From the NCBI RefSeq assembly GCF_004101865.1, contig NZ_CP026118.1:310001-374000 (forward strand): DNA of 64,000 nt. The letters are read 5' to 3'. The notes beneath the pieces were generated by a model. That model was not told where the DNA came from. It saw nothing but the letters and a program-made list of their open reading frames with translations, and did not search any database. Both the position numbers and the translations under genes were made by a program. Below are positions 45,105 through 55,125 of the stretch, one piece after another; positions within the stretch are counted from its first letter, which is position 1; each line of letters begins with the position of its first letter. This DNA is from Halobacillus litoralis (GTDB lineage Bacteria > Bacillota > Bacilli > Bacillales > Halobacillaceae).

Positions 45105-47150
45105 TTAATCCAGGACATCTCCAAGAATGTGCTGATCGCTATAGACGAGCTCCTTCAGAGGTTGGTAACGTTCGTCCTGTTCAAGGACATCATCCATTAT
45201 CATTTCTGCAGCATCTTTTCTTGCCGTTTCGAGAGCCCTGTAATCATGGACCATATCCCCCACCCTGAACTCAGGCAGTCCACTTTGTTTCTTACCAAAG
45301 AAATCCCCCGGGCCGCGTAGTTTCAAATCTTGTTCGGACAGCTCGAATCCATCGTTCGTTTCTGTCATGATCCTCATCCGCTCTTTCCCGACTTCTCCTT
45401 TAGGATCACCCATAAGGATGCAATAGCTTTGATCGGCCCCACGGCCGACCCGGCCCCGGAGTTGATGGAGTTGTGATAAACCGAACCTTTCTGCATCATA
45501 GATGACCATGACCGTAGCATTCGGTACGTTCACTCCCACTTCGACCACCGTTGTCGATACGAGGATTTTCAAGGTATTGTCCGCGAATTGCTGCATAACA
45601 CCTTCTTTTTCATCATTGTGCAAACGCCCGTGCATCAAACCGACAGAAACATCAGGTTCGTACACAGCACTCAACTGATTGTACAATTCAATGGCGTTCT
45701 GAATATCAAGCTGATCGGATTCTTCTATCAAGGGGCAGATGACATAGGCCTGATGCCCTCTGTCGATTTCCTTTTGAATGAAATTGAGGACCCTGTTGGT
45801 CATTTCACCTTTGACCCAGTAAGTATCCACCGGTTTCCGACCTGCAGGCATCTCATCGATGACACTTACATCCATATCACCGAAAGCAGTGATTGCAAGA
45901 GTCCTTGGGATCGGGGTCGCTGTCATAAACAGCACATCCGGGTAAAGTCCTTTATCCCTTAAAGCCCTGCGCTGTTGCACACCGAATCTATGCTGTTCAT
46001 CTACTATGACAAATCCAAGCTGTTTGAAAGCGACTTCCTCTTGGATAAGAGCATGCGTTCCGATCAGTATATCAATTTCCTTCTGATCCACAGCCTCAAG
46101 AATCTCTTTTCTTCTCTTCCCTTTTACCGATCCAGTAATCAATGCGACCATCGCTCTTCCCTTGAACATCTCTTGTAATGAATGGTAGTGCTGTTCTGCC
46201 AAAATTTCTGTCGGCACCATCAAAGCCCCTTGGTGCCCCGCAGTAATTGAAGCGTATAAAGCGATCGCAGCAACCGCTGTTTTACCCGAGCCAACATCCC
46301 CCTGTAAAAGGCGGTTCATCCGATGAGGACTTTTCATATCATTCAAAATTTCAGCTAACGAACGCTTCTGGGCAGAGGTGAGCTCAAAAGGCAGCGACTG
46401 CACAAAAGAAGTCAAACGATCATTGTCATATGTCTGCACCTGTCCTGTCGTTGATTCCCGATGATGTTTCCTCAACAGCTGCATCTTCAACTGAAAAACC
46501 AGGAACTCTTCGTAAATAAACCGTCTCTTCGCGTGCTTCAACATGATACGGCTTTCAGGGTAGTGCATTTGATTAAGGGCTTGCACACGCTCCGGCAGTT
46601 TGTAGGCGAGAGTCAAGTCTTCCGGCAAAATTTCAGGGAGAGAACTCCCGTTCTGATCCAGCGCTGTTTTAATCACTTTTCTTAAAGTGTTCAAGTTGAC
46701 ACCTTCTTTGAGAGTATAAACAGGCTGAATGGGTTCCTGGCTCTTTGATTCGCCTTTTTTGAATTGACTGACAGTGATCTGCAACCGCTGTTGATCCCAC
46801 TTCCCCGTAACGGTCACCGTATCTCCCTGTTGGAGTTGTTTTTTTGCAAAGGCACGATTGAACATTACGGCTTTGACTGCAAACTGCTCCACTTGAAGAG
46901 TGAAGGTAAGCCGTGATTTCTTTCTTCCATAGAAGCTTAAAGCTGGTTCTGAGACGATTTCACCTTCAATCGTCGCTTTTTCATTATTTGTCAATTCTGT
47001 CAAGGGCTTCACTTCGTAGGAATCGTATCGATGAGGAAAATAAAACAACAAATCCTCAACTGTAAACAACCCCAATTCATTCAAGTGGGTTTCTAATTTC
47101 TCCCCGACTCCTTTGACTTCACTAATCGGATGTTGTAACACATTCTTCAC
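45105..47150 (-). CDS. recG: ATP-dependent DNA helicase RecG
   Basis: Branch-migrating helicase that remodels stalled forks and recombination intermediates. 681 residues, the family length: N-terminal wedge/OB domain (about 50-160), Walker A LLQGDVGSGKTAVAAIAL, DEQHRFGVQQR (DExH box), MTATPIPRTLA, and the C-terminal QLHQLRGRVGRG motif VI plus TRG segment near the end. Overlaps sdaAA by four bases. Confidence 0.96.
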   Translation of the reverse strand: MKNVLQHPISEVKGVGEKLETHLNELGLFTVEDLLFYFPHRYDSYEVKPLTELTNNEKATIEGEIVSEPALSFYGRKKSRLTFTLQVEQFAVKAVMFNRAFAKKQLQQGDTVTVTGKWDQQRLQITVSQFKKGESKSQEPIQPVYTLKEGVNLNTLRKVIKTALDQNGSSLPEILPEDLTLAYKLPERVQALNQMHYPESRIMLKHAKRRFIYEEFLVFQLKMQLLRKHHRESTTGQVQTYDNDRLTSFVQSLPFELTSAQKRSLAEILNDMKSPHRMNRLLQGDVGSGKTAVAAIALYASITAGHQGALMVPTEILAEQHYHSLQEMFKGRAMVALITGSVKGKRRKEILEAVDQKEIDILIGTHALIQEEVAFKQLGFVIVDEQHRFGVQQRRALRDKGLYPDVLFMTATPIPRTLAITAFGDMDVSVIDEMPAGRKPVDTYWVKGEMTNRVLNFIQKEIDRGHQAYVICPLIEESDQLDIQNAIELYNQLSAVYEPDVSVGLMHGRLHNDEKEGVMQQFADNTLKILVSTTVVEVGVNVPNATVMVIYDAERFGLSQLHQLRGRVGRGADQSYCILMGDPKGEVGKERMRIMTETNDGFELSEQDLKLRGPGDFFGKKQSGLPEFRVGDMVHDYRALETARKDAAEMIMDDVLEQDERYQPLKELVYSDQHILGDVLD

Positions 47151-48031
47151 TCTTTCTTCAACGAGATTCCATACACTTTCGCTTCTAATTCTCTTCCAGT
47201 AGGTGTAGCTGCCAGTCCTCCCTGGGCCGTTTCCCGGAAAGCGGACGGCATACGTTGGCCGACTTTGTACATCGCATCTATGACTTCATCGCAAGGAATA
47301 CGGCTAGTGACTCCAGCCAGTGCCATATCCGCAGCGACAATCGCATTCGATGCTCCCATAGCATTCCGTTTCACACAAGGAACTTCTACAAGACCTGCCA
47401 CAGGGTCGCAAATCAAACCAAGCATATTTTTTAATGTTATCGCCATCGCTTCTGCTGATTGAGACGGCGTTCCACCAGCCATTTCGACGATAGCGGCTGA
47501 TGCCATTCCTGCCGCGGATCCAACTTCTGCCTGGCAGCCTCCTGCCGCACCCGAGATCGAAGCATTGTTAGCTACGACAAAACCAAATGCGCCTGAGGTG
47601 AATAAGTAATCGACCATTTGTTCCCGTGTCGGGTTCAACTGGTTTTTCACTGCGAAAAGTGTTCCAGGCACACAACCGGCACTCCCTGCCGTCGGTGTCG
47701 CACAAATGGTGCCCATAGCTGCGTTCACCTCATTGGTCGCCACAGCTTTACTGACAGCATCCATTAAAAGATTACCAGATAACGGCTTGTGGTTTTTCAT
47801 ATAATCCTGGATTAAAACTGCATCGCCACCAGTCAATCCACTATGGGATTTGACCCCTTTCAATCCATCCTCTACTGCTTTTTCCATTACATCAAGGTTT
47901 CTTTCCATATTTTGAAACACTTCTTCTCTCGTCAGTTGTTTGACCTCCATCTCTTGACGGATCATCACTTCTGAGATTTGAATATTTTCACTTTCTGCAA
48001 GCTCTACGAGTTCTGCTACATTTCGAAACAT
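47147..48031 (-). CDS. sdaAA: L-serine dehydratase, alpha chain
   Basis: Iron-sulfur subunit of the two-part serine dehydratase, which deaminates L-serine to pyruvate. 294 residues. Conserved cysteines for the cluster are visible in MGTICATPTAGSAGCVPGT and, later, LICDPVAGLVEVPCVKRNAMG. The TGGxxPSQSAEAMAITLKNM segment is typical. Located 22 bases after sdaAB, as in B. subtilis. Confidence 0.95.
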   Translation of the reverse strand: MFRNVAELVELAESENIQISEVMIRQEMEVKQLTREEVFQNMERNLDVMEKAVEDGLKGVKSHSGLTGGDAVLIQDYMKNHKPLSGNLLMDAVSKAVATNEVNAAMGTICATPTAGSAGCVPGTLFAVKNQLNPTREQMVDYLFTSGAFGFVVANNASISGAAGGCQAEVGSAAGMASAAIVEMAGGTPSQSAEAMAITLKNMLGLICDPVAGLVEVPCVKRNAMGASNAIVAADMALAGVTSRIPCDEVIDAMYKVGQRMPSAFRETAQGGLAATPTGRELEAKVYGISLKKE

Positions 48032-48053
48032 GTGCTCGCCCCTTTCTGTATCG

Positions 48054-48716
48054 TCAGTCTGAAATTTTTGCTACCTGGGTGATATGATCGGCACGTTCTA
48101 ATTCATCCAAAACTGAATCATCGATGTTTTGATCGACCTCAATAACCATCAACGCCTGCTCTCCTTGAGCTTTTCTGGACACTTCCATCCGGCCGATATT
48201 AATTTCGTTTTTTGCTAAGATCGTAGTAGCTGAAGCAATCGCCCCATAACGGTCATTATGAATCAGTAAAATGGCTGGATGGCTGCCTGACAAACGGAGT
48301 TCAAATCCATTCAACTCGGTGATTTCCGCTTTCCCGCCACCGATGGAAATACCGACAAGTTCCAGCTCGCCATCATCATCGCCGATTTTAACTTTAGCTG
48401 TGTTCGGATGATCCGTATGTGCATCTTCTTCATGGAAACGGATTTTCATACCGTTTTTCCTGGCCGTAACAAGTGAGTCGCTGATTCTCTGATCATAGGT
48501 TTCATAATCCAGTAACCCACCGATGATAGCCACGTCTGTTCCATGACCTTTATATGTTTTCGCAAAAGAACCATACAAGTGTATATGTGCATACTTGGGT
48601 TCTCTACCGAAAAGATGACGGGCAGCCCTGCCTATCCGGGCTGCTCCGGCTGTATGTGAACTTGAAGGTCCGATCATGACTGGACCGATGATATCGAATA
48701 CTGAACGATATTTCAT
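48054..48716 (-). CDS. sdaAB: L-serine dehydratase, beta chain
   Basis: Partner of SdaAA. The product begins MKYRSVFDIIGPVMIGPSSSHTAGAARIGR and ends with an ACT-like domain (about 145-220). The ATG at 48714-48716 is chosen since GGTGG lies seven bases before it and it matches the B. subtilis length of 220; a longer open frame to 48773 is not supported. Confidence 0.95.
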   Translation of the reverse strand: MKYRSVFDIIGPVMIGPSSSHTAGAARIGRAARHLFGREPKYAHIHLYGSFAKTYKGHGTDVAIIGGLLDYETYDQRISDSLVTARKNGMKIRFHEEDAHTDHPNTAKVKIGDDDGELELVGISIGGGKAEITELNGFELRLSGSHPAILLIHNDRYGAIASATTILAKNEINIGRMEVSRKAQGEQALMVIEVDQNIDDSVLDELERADHITQVAKISD

Positions 48717-48837
48717 TTCTTCCACCATCCCTTTGCAAACTATCTCTATCAAACAAAAGAAAACGCTTTCCATCGTTGAATAATCCTATCTTATCTTATC
48801 ATAAAATTGCTGGTCTTAATATTTATATGAAAAAATC

Positions 48838-48930
48838 GGAGCTTCCTGATCGTTCTTACCCTCCTCCCCTCAGGCTTCGCCTTCCGGGATCTCACAGACC
48901 ATGTTCATCCCACTGGAGGGAGTCTCGAAA
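48838..48930 (+). repeat. Palindromic dispersed repeat, solitary copy B
   Basis: Contains the family core CAGGCTTCGCCTTCCGGGATCTCA split by a short gap from TCCCACTGGAGGGAGTCTCG. It lacks an inverted partner, and its 5-prime half is degenerate. Confidence 0.55.
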
Positions 48931-48972
48931 TTAAAGTCCTTTGTAGAAAGGAAGAAAAATTTTAACTTTACC

Positions 48973-49001
48973 TTGCCAGAATGACAGATAAAGAGTAAAA
49001 T
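48973..49001 (+). promoter_or_regulatory. Sigma-A promoter of the NCS2 permease gene
   Basis: TTGCCA -35 box, 17-base spacer, TAAAAT -10 box. A six-base-pair hairpin (GGTTAC/GTAACC) follows in the leader. No purine riboswitch is recognisable. Confidence 0.6.
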
Positions 49002-49063
49002 GAATGTTTGTGGGTTACTCGGTAACCGGGCGGGAGAGGGATAATTTCATAGAGGAGATTGAA

Positions 49064-50332
49064 ATGCTCAATCAGCAAAATAAACAGGTGAGCTGGAAGA
49101 AAGAAGGATTGGCCGGATTGATCGGTTATTTCACGACGGTATATATCGTCGCCGTCAACAGCCAAATCCTCGAAAGTGCCGGATTGCCGCTTGAGAGCGG
49201 TATGGTGGCTACTATTCTTGCCAGTGCACTAGGCTGTTTGATCATGGCCATATACGCAAATGCGCCTATGGTTCTCATTCCCGGAATGGGTGTCAATGCT
49301 CTGTTTGCTTTTTCAATCGTTGAAGGGAGTGGCATGGGTTTTCAAGAAGGACTTGCTGTAGTGCTCGTCGCTTCATTGCTATTCTTAGCCACTGCCTTTA
49401 CTAGACTTGGAGATTGGTTGAAACATGCGATACCGTCATCTTTGAAACATGCCATCACGGTCGGTCTCGGATTGTTCCTGACTTTAATCGGTCTGGAAAA
49501 AGGCGGTCTTGTCGTAAGAGGAGAACATTCTTTGATTACACTTGGCAACCCTTCGTCAGCTATCGTCATTACTAGTATCCTGACGTTATTCATAGGTATT
49601 TTCTTATTTACCAGGAATGTGCCGGGAAACTTTTTAGTAACGATGGTTGCAGGGACGATTATTGCTCATTTCACCGGCCTTCTAGGTGAACGTGGCGAAA
49701 TGATTGAACTTCAAGAGCAAACATGGGTATTCATGCCCGACTTCAGCAGTATTGGACAATTCGGCTTTTGGATGGCTGTTTTCCCACTTGCGATCGTGCT
49801 TATTTTTGAAAACATGGGCTTGATCCACGGACAGTTGAACATGCTTGATCAGGAAGAAAAATTCAAACGTTCATATCAAGCGTCCGCTTTTTCTGCATTG
49901 ACTACAGGATTCCTCGGCACTTCTCCCACGGTTTCTTCAGCAGAAAGTGCAGCGGTCATCGCATCAGGCGGAAAGTCAGGCAGAGCCGCTTTGACTATGA
50001 GTGTTCTATTTTTGGTTACGTTACTGTTCATCCCCTGGATTTCTATGGTCCCATCTACAGCAATTGCCCCGATTTTGATCATCGTCGGAGCGTTGATGGT
50101 CCAGAACATCAAGGAGATCCCATTGGACCAACTGTCTGAAGCAATGCCAGCGTTTTTGATCATCGTGATGATTCCTTTCACGTATTCTATTGCGGACGGG
50201 ATGGCTTTCGGCTTCATCGCCTATCCGATCGTCAAATTCGCTATCGGGAAACAAAGAGAACTATCAACGCCTGTCGTTCTTATCGCCATGGTCTTTCTCA
50301 TTGAATTTATCATGCGCTCGCTTGGACATTAA
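49064..50332 (+). CDS. NCS2 (AzgA-type) purine permease
   Basis: A 422-residue membrane protein with about 12-14 hydrophobic segments. It resembles the guanine/hypoxanthine or adenine permeases PbuG/PbuO: EGLAGLIGYFTTVYIVAVNS near the start, PGMGVNALFAFSIV, FENMGLIHGQLNM and GFLGTSPTVSSAESAAVIAS. The exact purine is not predictable. The ATG at 49064 follows GAGGAG; an upstream open frame to 49004 runs through the leader and is rejected. It is one of the few plus-strand genes and has its own promoter and terminator. Confidence 0.88.
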   Translation: MLNQQNKQVSWKKEGLAGLIGYFTTVYIVAVNSQILESAGLPLESGMVATILASALGCLIMAIYANAPMVLIPGMGVNALFAFSIVEGSGMGFQEGLAVVLVASLLFLATAFTRLGDWLKHAIPSSLKHAITVGLGLFLTLIGLEKGGLVVRGEHSLITLGNPSSAIVITSILTLFIGIFLFTRNVPGNFLVTMVAGTIIAHFTGLLGERGEMIELQEQTWVFMPDFSSIGQFGFWMAVFPLAIVLIFENMGLIHGQLNMLDQEEKFKRSYQASAFSALTTGFLGTSPTVSSAESAAVIASGGKSGRAALTMSVLFLVTLLFIPWISMVPSTAIAPILIIVGALMVQNIKEIPLDQLSEAMPAFLIIVMIPFTYSIADGMAFGFIAYPIVKFAIGKQRELSTPVVLIAMVFLIEFIMRSLGH

Positions 50333-50340
50333 TATTTTTA

Positions 50341-50442
50341 CGAGGGGCCGGCAGACCTGAGGCGCCTTAGCAGATCATTCCGGTGAAGCGTTTTTTCTTC
50401 ACCGTAACTGGTCAGCTTATGACTCGAAGGTCTACCCCCTCG
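50341..50442. other. Rod-shaped inverted repeat, candidate structured RNA
   Basis: Successive nested arms pair: CGAGGGG with CCCCTCG, AGACC with GGTCT, GAG with CTC, GATC with GGTC, and CCGGTGAAG with CTTCACCG around a T-rich loop. The internal loops between them are nearly symmetric. It lies between convergent genes and directly before a strong terminator. No class was recognised. Confidence 0.5.
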
Positions 50443-50445
50443 AAT

Positions 50446-50500
50446 AAACACGAAAAACCCGGCGTCCTCAATTAAAGGAAGCCGGGTTTTTCGTGTTTTT
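50446..50500. terminator. Bidirectional terminator
   Basis: Eighteen-base-pair stem (AAACACGAAAAACCCGGC with its complement) around a 17-base loop, with T-rich sequence on both sides. It serves the permease gene and the convergent minus-strand gene. Confidence 0.92.
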
Positions 50501-50502
50501 CA

Positions 50503-50892
50503 TCATCGCCAACGTAAAGACAAGGTTAATTTACAACAATTCAATTGATTGACAGAAGAAGTCATATGCAACCTCAAACCATCTGGAGTGTATTCCGCTT
50601 TGAATGAGGCACCTACGCCTGTACTCTGAATCAAGGAATCAACTTTGGATTGATCAGATTCTTGTGCAGCACCCATCATTTCATTCGCAAATTCTTCAGA
50701 GCTGTGAATCCGTTCTACTACTGTACGTGCTTCATCCATCAATTGATCCATCTCTGATGCTGATTGTATGAACATACCAGCGTCTACATCTGGATAAATC
50801 CGCTCAGACCGGTAAGTGCTTTGCGGAAGATAACCATGATATCCAGGGTGAAGCAGGACCGGATAATAGCAAGGGACCCAAATGACATACAA
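50503..50892 (-). CDS. YuzC-like hypothetical protein
   Basis: About 129 residues. A Tyr/Pro/His-rich N-terminus (WVPCYYPVLLHPGYHGYLPQ) is followed by a helical segment (FIQSASEMDQLMDEARTVVE, then ANEMMGAAQESDQSKVDSLI) and a beta-rich end (RLHMTSSVNQLNCCKLTLSL). This pattern resembles the YuzC-type proteins of spore-formers, which may associate with the spore; that is inference. TTG at 50890-50892 lies seven bases from GGGAGG and is preferred over a TTG at 50898. Function unknown. Confidence 0.7.
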   Translation of the reverse strand: MYVIWVPCYYPVLLHPGYHGYLPQSTYRSERIYPDVDAGMFIQSASEMDQLMDEARTVVERIHSSEEFANEMMGAAQESDQSKVDSLIQSTGVGASFKAEYTPDGLRLHMTSSVNQLNCCKLTLSLRWR

Positions 50893-50987
50893 TGCCAACC
50901 CTCCCTGTTCAGAGTTCCTCTAATATTCTATGTAGGAAGCAGCAAAAGAGAAGGCGTAAATGAACACCTTCCCCTTCGTTGTTGGTA

Positions 50988-51434
50988 TCAGTTATCTACA
51001 TCAATCACTTTGATGGAAGAGTTATTTTTGGCAAACATGACCTTCAGCACATCATTTTTGAAGGAAGCACTACTGGAAGTTTCAGAGACTGCGAAAGGCA
51101 ATGTAATGATTCGTTCCTTTTGACTCCACGCTTGCTTTTTATTATAAAAGGAGGAATCTTCACTTGTGACCTCCTTAGAAGCATGGTTCTCGACACGAAT
51201 TCTTACTTGATTTCCGAAACGGTCGATTCTGATTTGTTCTTTCTGGACTCCCGGCAAATAGGCTTCGATAGTGACATCAGTTCCAGTTTCAATCACCTCT
51301 ACGGGGATGCTTGACTGTTGGAAAAATTGATTGACTTGCTTGATGGACTCGTCAAAGAAGGAATCTACCGCCTTTACCATTTCGTGGAGCCGTTGATCGA
51401 ACAAATCGGGAAGCTGCTTACGTTTATCATCCAT
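50988..51434 (-). CDS. Hsp20/alpha-crystallin-like protein
   Basis: A 148-residue small heat-shock-type protein. The alpha-crystallin fold region (about 45-145) shows VEVIETGTDVTIEAYLPGVQKEQIRID, split near the middle, and the final beta-strands SASFKNDVLKVMFAK. It resembles CotM/CotP-like coat-associated Hsp20 proteins more than the classical chaperones, and sits beside the YuzC-like gene. A promoter for it is not obvious. Confidence 0.8.
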   Translation of the reverse strand: MDDKRKQLPDLFDQRLHEMVKAVDSFFDESIKQVNQFFQQSSIPVEVIETGTDVTIEAYLPGVQKEQIRIDRFGNQVRIRVENHASKEVTSEDSSFYNKKQAWSQKERIITLPFAVSETSSSASFKNDVLKVMFAKNNSSIKVIDVDN

Positions 51435-51545
51435 TATTATGCACCTCTTTGCATTTGGTCTCCCTTAATACCATATTCCTATGGGCGATGTTAGTGACAG
51501 TCCAACCAAAAAAAGGTACATAACCTGATAACACGTGCAATAGCC

Positions 51546-53255
51546 TTAACTGTGGAAATCTTGCCCGTCATGAACAGCTTCAATGTAGCCCGCTCGAATC
51601 ACAAAGTCTCCGAATTTCTCTTGATCTTCCCGATCCTGAGCATAGTGGAACAACATCGGCTTCAATTCCTTTAAGATCTCTTCTTCTCCGATGTTTTCAC
51701 GATATAATTTATTCAGTCGCTCCCCAGCAAAGCCTGCCCCCAAGTACATATTATATTTACCTGGCGCTTTTCCAATAAAGCCGATCTCACCTAATGCAGG
51801 CCGTGAGCAGCCATTCGGACACCCTGACATCCGGATAATGATCTCATCCTCTACCAGCCCTGCTTCATCAAGAATTTCCTCCAATTTGTCGATTAATGAT
51901 GGAAGGTACCTTTCTGATTCTGCCATCGCTAATCCGCAAGTCGGCAATGCCACACAAGCCATAGAGTTCCTTCTTATTGCTGAATTGTGTTCACCATCCA
52001 TGAGTTCATATTCGTCTATGATGCCTTCGATTTCTGCTTTCTTCTCTTCTGGTATCATAGAAAGAGTTACATTTTGATTCGGAGTCAAACGGAATTCCCC
52101 TGTATTCGTTTCCGCTATTTTACGTAACCCCTCTTTCAAGCGATAATTCTCTGAGTCCTTGATCCGGCCATTTTGAATGAAAAAGGTATGATGCCAATGA
52201 CCATCTTCTCCTTTCATCCATCCATAACGATCCCCATTACTCTCAAAGTGGTAGTCTTTCGCATCTTCCAGGCTCCAGCCAAGTCGGTCGTTCAACTCTT
52301 CGCGAATCCACTCCATCCCAAAACGGTCAATCGTGTATTTGAAACGCGCATTTTTGCGGTTAGAGCGATTTCCATAATCGCGTTGGATGGTCAGGATTTT
52401 TTCTGCGACATCCACTGTCCGCTCTACTGGACAAAAACCGATGACTCGTGCGAGTTGAGGGTATGTGGCAGTATCTCCATGGGTCATCCCCATGCCGCCT
52501 CCAACAGCCACATTAAACCCTAGTAATTCCCCACCTTTTACAATCGCAATGAACCCTAAATCTTGTGAAAAGACGTCCACATCGTTCGATGGGGGAACGG
52601 CTATGCCGATTTTGAATTTTCTCGGCAAATATACAGGACCATAGATCGGTTCATCTTCTTTTCCATCTACAAGCTTTTCTTCATCCAGCCAAATTTCGTG
52701 ATAGGCATTTGTTCTTGGTAATAAATGGTCACTCACTTTTTTCGCCCAATCATAAACTTCTGCGTGAAGGGCGGACTGATTCGGATTTGAGTTGCACATG
52801 ACATTCCGGTTCACATCACCACAAGCAGCAATCGTGTCCATCAAGGCAGCGTCCATCGCCTGAATGCTTTTTTTCATATTCCATTTCAAAATTCCGTGCA
52901 TCTGGAAGGTTTGTCTTGTTGTTAATTTCAAGGTCTCATTCCCATACTGATCAGCCAATTCATCCATGGTCAACCACTGTTTCGGAGTAGCAACCCCTCC
53001 AGGCAAACGGACACGAATCATAAACTGATACGCTGGTTCCAGTTTTTTTTGTTTTCTCTCCTGTCGCAGATCCCTGTCGTCCTGCATATAGCTGCCGTGG
53101 AACTTTAAGAGCTTTGTATCTTCCTCTGGGATACTAGCCGTAATCGGATCTTGAAAACTCTCTACTAAATTCCCCCTCAAGTAGCGGCTTTCCTTTTTGA
53201 TACGCTCCATTTCATCTGGAGGTCCTTGAGGCTGGATCGTTTTATTATCAGACAT
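51546..53255 (-). CDS. cysI: Assimilatory sulfite reductase, hemoprotein (beta) subunit
   Basis: Reduces sulfite to sulfide with six electrons using a coupled siroheme and [4Fe-4S] cluster. 569 residues; the four cluster cysteines are in [13 protein letters not shown] and [16 protein letters not shown]. The substrate-side RQTFQMHG and TRTNAYHE-like segments (here [15 protein letters not shown]) are typical. Good GGAGG site before the ATG. Follows cysJ by 55 bases. Confidence 0.96.
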   Translation of the reverse strand: MSDNKTIQPQGPPDEMERIKKESRYLRGNLVESFQDPITASIPEEDTKLLKFHGSYMQDDRDLRQERKQKKLEPAYQFMIRVRLPGGVATPKQWLTMDELADQYGNETLKLTTRQTFQMHGILKWNMKKSIQAMDAALMDTIAACGDVNRNVMCNSNPNQSALHAEVYDWAKKVSDHLLPRTNAYHEIWLDEEKLVDGKEDEPIYGPVYLPRKFKIGIAVPPSNDVDVFSQDLGFIAIVKGGELLGFNVAVGGGMGMTHGDTATYPQLARVIGFCPVERTVDVAEKILTIQRDYGNRSNRKNARFKYTIDRFGMEWIREELNDRLGWSLEDAKDYHFESNGDRYGWMKGEDGHWHHTFFIQNGRIKDSENYRLKEGLRKIAETNTGEFRLTPNQNVTLSMIPEEKKAEIEGIIDEYELMDGEHNSAIRRNSMACVALPTCGLAMAESERYLPSLIDKLEEILDEAGLVEDEIIIRMSGCPNGCSRPALGEIGFIGKAPGKYNMYLGAGFAGERLNKLYRENIGEEEILKELKPMLFHYAQDREDQEKFGDFVIRAGYIEAVHDGQDFHS

Positions 53256-53310
53256 CGATTAGTCTCCTTCCTTCTTGGTGCTTGGCAAAGACTTCCATGT
53301 GTATCTTCTA

Positions 53311-55125
53311 TTAATAAACATCTCTTTGGTAACGTTTCTGCTGCCTTAGTTCTGCCAAATAGGCTTCCGCTTCTTCCGTTGAAAGGTCACCTTCATTTTT
53401 AAATATTTCAAGCAGCGTATCCTGGACGTCTTTCGCCATATACTTCTCATCTCCACACACATAAATATATGCTCCGTCTTCGATCCATTCGTAAAGCTCT
53501 TTCCTTCTTTCATACATTTTGTGCTGTACATATACTTTTTCTGAAGAATCTCTGGAAAATGCGACATCCATCCTTGAAAGCACATCATCCTTCAACCACT
53601 TTTGCCATTCTACTTGATATAGAAAATCCGAAACGAAATGTTGTTCACCGAAGAACAACCAAGACTTACCCTCATTCCCTTGTTCTTCCCTTTCTTCAAG
53701 GAACGATCGGTAAGGTGCTATACCAGTACCGGCGCCGATCATAATGATAGGGGCATCTTTATTTTCCGGAAGCTTGAAGTTCTGGTTCTTTTGTACAAAT
53801 ACAGCTAACTGATCACCTTGGTCAGTCCGCTCGGCACATTGGCCAGAACATACACCAGTCCTCTTCCTCCCATGAGCGTCATATCGTAATGCCCCGATTG
53901 TGAGATGGACCTCATCAGGATTCGCATTCAAACTACTGGCAATTGAATAAAGGCGAAAAGGTATTTTCCGCAATACACTTATGAATTGTTTCTCATCTGC
54001 TTCCCACGGGCCATAATCTCTGACCACGTCAAGCAGATCCCTTCCATGCACATACTCATTCAGTCTTTCTCTTGATTCCAGAAGTTCAGGCAACTTTTGA
54101 TTTGAAGTAAGGGTGGAAAGTTTTTCTAATAAGGGCTTGGATAGGACTGTAATTTCAAAATGAGAAGTAAGTGCTTCTCTTAACGCCCGGACTTCCCCTT
54201 GTTTTGTCACTGGAACTGAGAGCTCTAGCTCTGGATCCCAACCCATCTCATCGATCAACTCATCAACCAAAGTTTCTTCATTTTGCGGATAAATCCCTAA
54301 ACTATCTCCGGGTTCATAAGTGAGTTGTGAACCTTCCAGATCAATTTCCAAGTGGCGGGTCTCCTTATTTGAACCCCTGCCGTTAAGATTGATATTTTCT
54401 AATACTTCCGCTTGAAATGGATGGGATTTAGAATAAACGGGTTTATCGGATATAGGTAAAGGAGGGGCGATCGGGTCCCCACTGTTTTCTTTATCGGTAC
54501 TGCTGCCAAGCTGTTCCCATACTCCTTCCCACCATTCTTCAGCAGGTTCCTCAAAGTCCAAGTCACAGTCTACTCTCCCATAAATGCGCTCAGCTCCCAA
54601 TTCTTCCAGTCTCGCATCAATTTCCTTCCCGGTCTGACAGAAGAACTCATAAGAGCTATCACCCAGGGCAAGCACAGAGTAACGCACCCCACCTAACTCA
54701 GGAGCTCGCTTGCTGTGTATATAATCATAGAAAGATAAGGCGTTATCAGGAGGGTCGCCATCTCCGTGAGTACTAGTCAAAATTAATAGATCTTCCACTT
54801 TTTTCAATGCTTTCGTTTTAAAATCGTCCATGGATGAAAGTTGGACGGTAAACCCATTCCCCTTAAGTTTCTCGGTATATTCCTCAGCTAAGGATTGGCA
54901 ATTTCCCGTGTGAGAACCGTATAGGATAGTGATATGGCGTGTCGAAATCTGGTCAGCCACCCCGGTGTCTGTTGTTTCCTCCTGGGCAGGTAGTACAGCG
55001 GCCTGCCCGGCAGACAGGTAGCCACTTAACCAGATTTTTTGTTGTTCGTTCAAGGTGACCAGCAACTTATTCAAAAGGTCAGCCTGTTCTTTACTGAACG
55101 GACTATTCATTACCTGGAATTGCAA
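53311..55125 (-). CDS. cysJ: Assimilatory sulfite reductase, flavoprotein (alpha) subunit
   Basis: Passes electrons from NADPH through FAD and FMN to CysI. 604 residues: flavodoxin domain (about 66-205, ILYGSHTGNCQSLAEEY), FAD-binding domain with RLYSIASSLNANPDEVHL and GVCSGQCAE, and NADPH domain with MIGAGTGIAPYRSFLEERE, ending QKRYQRDVY. The start is a TTG at 55123-55125 behind GGAGGTGG, which gives the same N-terminus as B. subtilis CysJ (residues QVMNSPF follow). Confidence 0.96.
   Translation of the reverse strand: MQFQVMNSPFSKEQADLLNKLLVTLNEQQKIWLSGYLSAGQAAVLPAQEETTDTGVADQISTRHITILYGSHTGNCQSLAEEYTEKLKGNGFTVQLSSMDDFKTKALKKVEDLLILTSTHGDGDPPDNALSFYDYIHSKRAPELGGVRYSVLALGDSSYEFFCQTGKEIDARLEELGAERIYGRVDCDLDFEEPAEEWWEGVWEQLGSSTDKENSGDPIAPPLPISDKPVYSKSHPFQAEVLENINLNGRGSNKETRHLEIDLEGSQLTYEPGDSLGIYPQNEETLVDELIDEMGWDPELELSVPVTKQGEVRALREALTSHFEITVLSKPLLEKLSTLTSNQKLPELLESRERLNEYVHGRDLLDVVRDYGPWEADEKQFISVLRKIPFRLYSIASSLNANPDEVHLTIGALRYDAHGRKRTGVCSGQCAERTDQGDQLAVFVQKNQNFKLPENKDAPIIMIGAGTGIAPYRSFLEEREEQGNEGKSWLFFGEQHFVSDFLYQVEWQKWLKDDVLSRMDVAFSRDSSEKVYVQHKMYERRKELYEWIEDGAYIYVCGDEKYMAKDVQDTLLEIFKNEGDLSTEEAEAYLAELRQQKRYQRDVY

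Noticed and set aside
48940..49063. Purine riboswitch upstream of the NCS2 permease
   Set aside because: The conserved purine-aptamer core and loop sequences are not present; only a short hairpin is seen.
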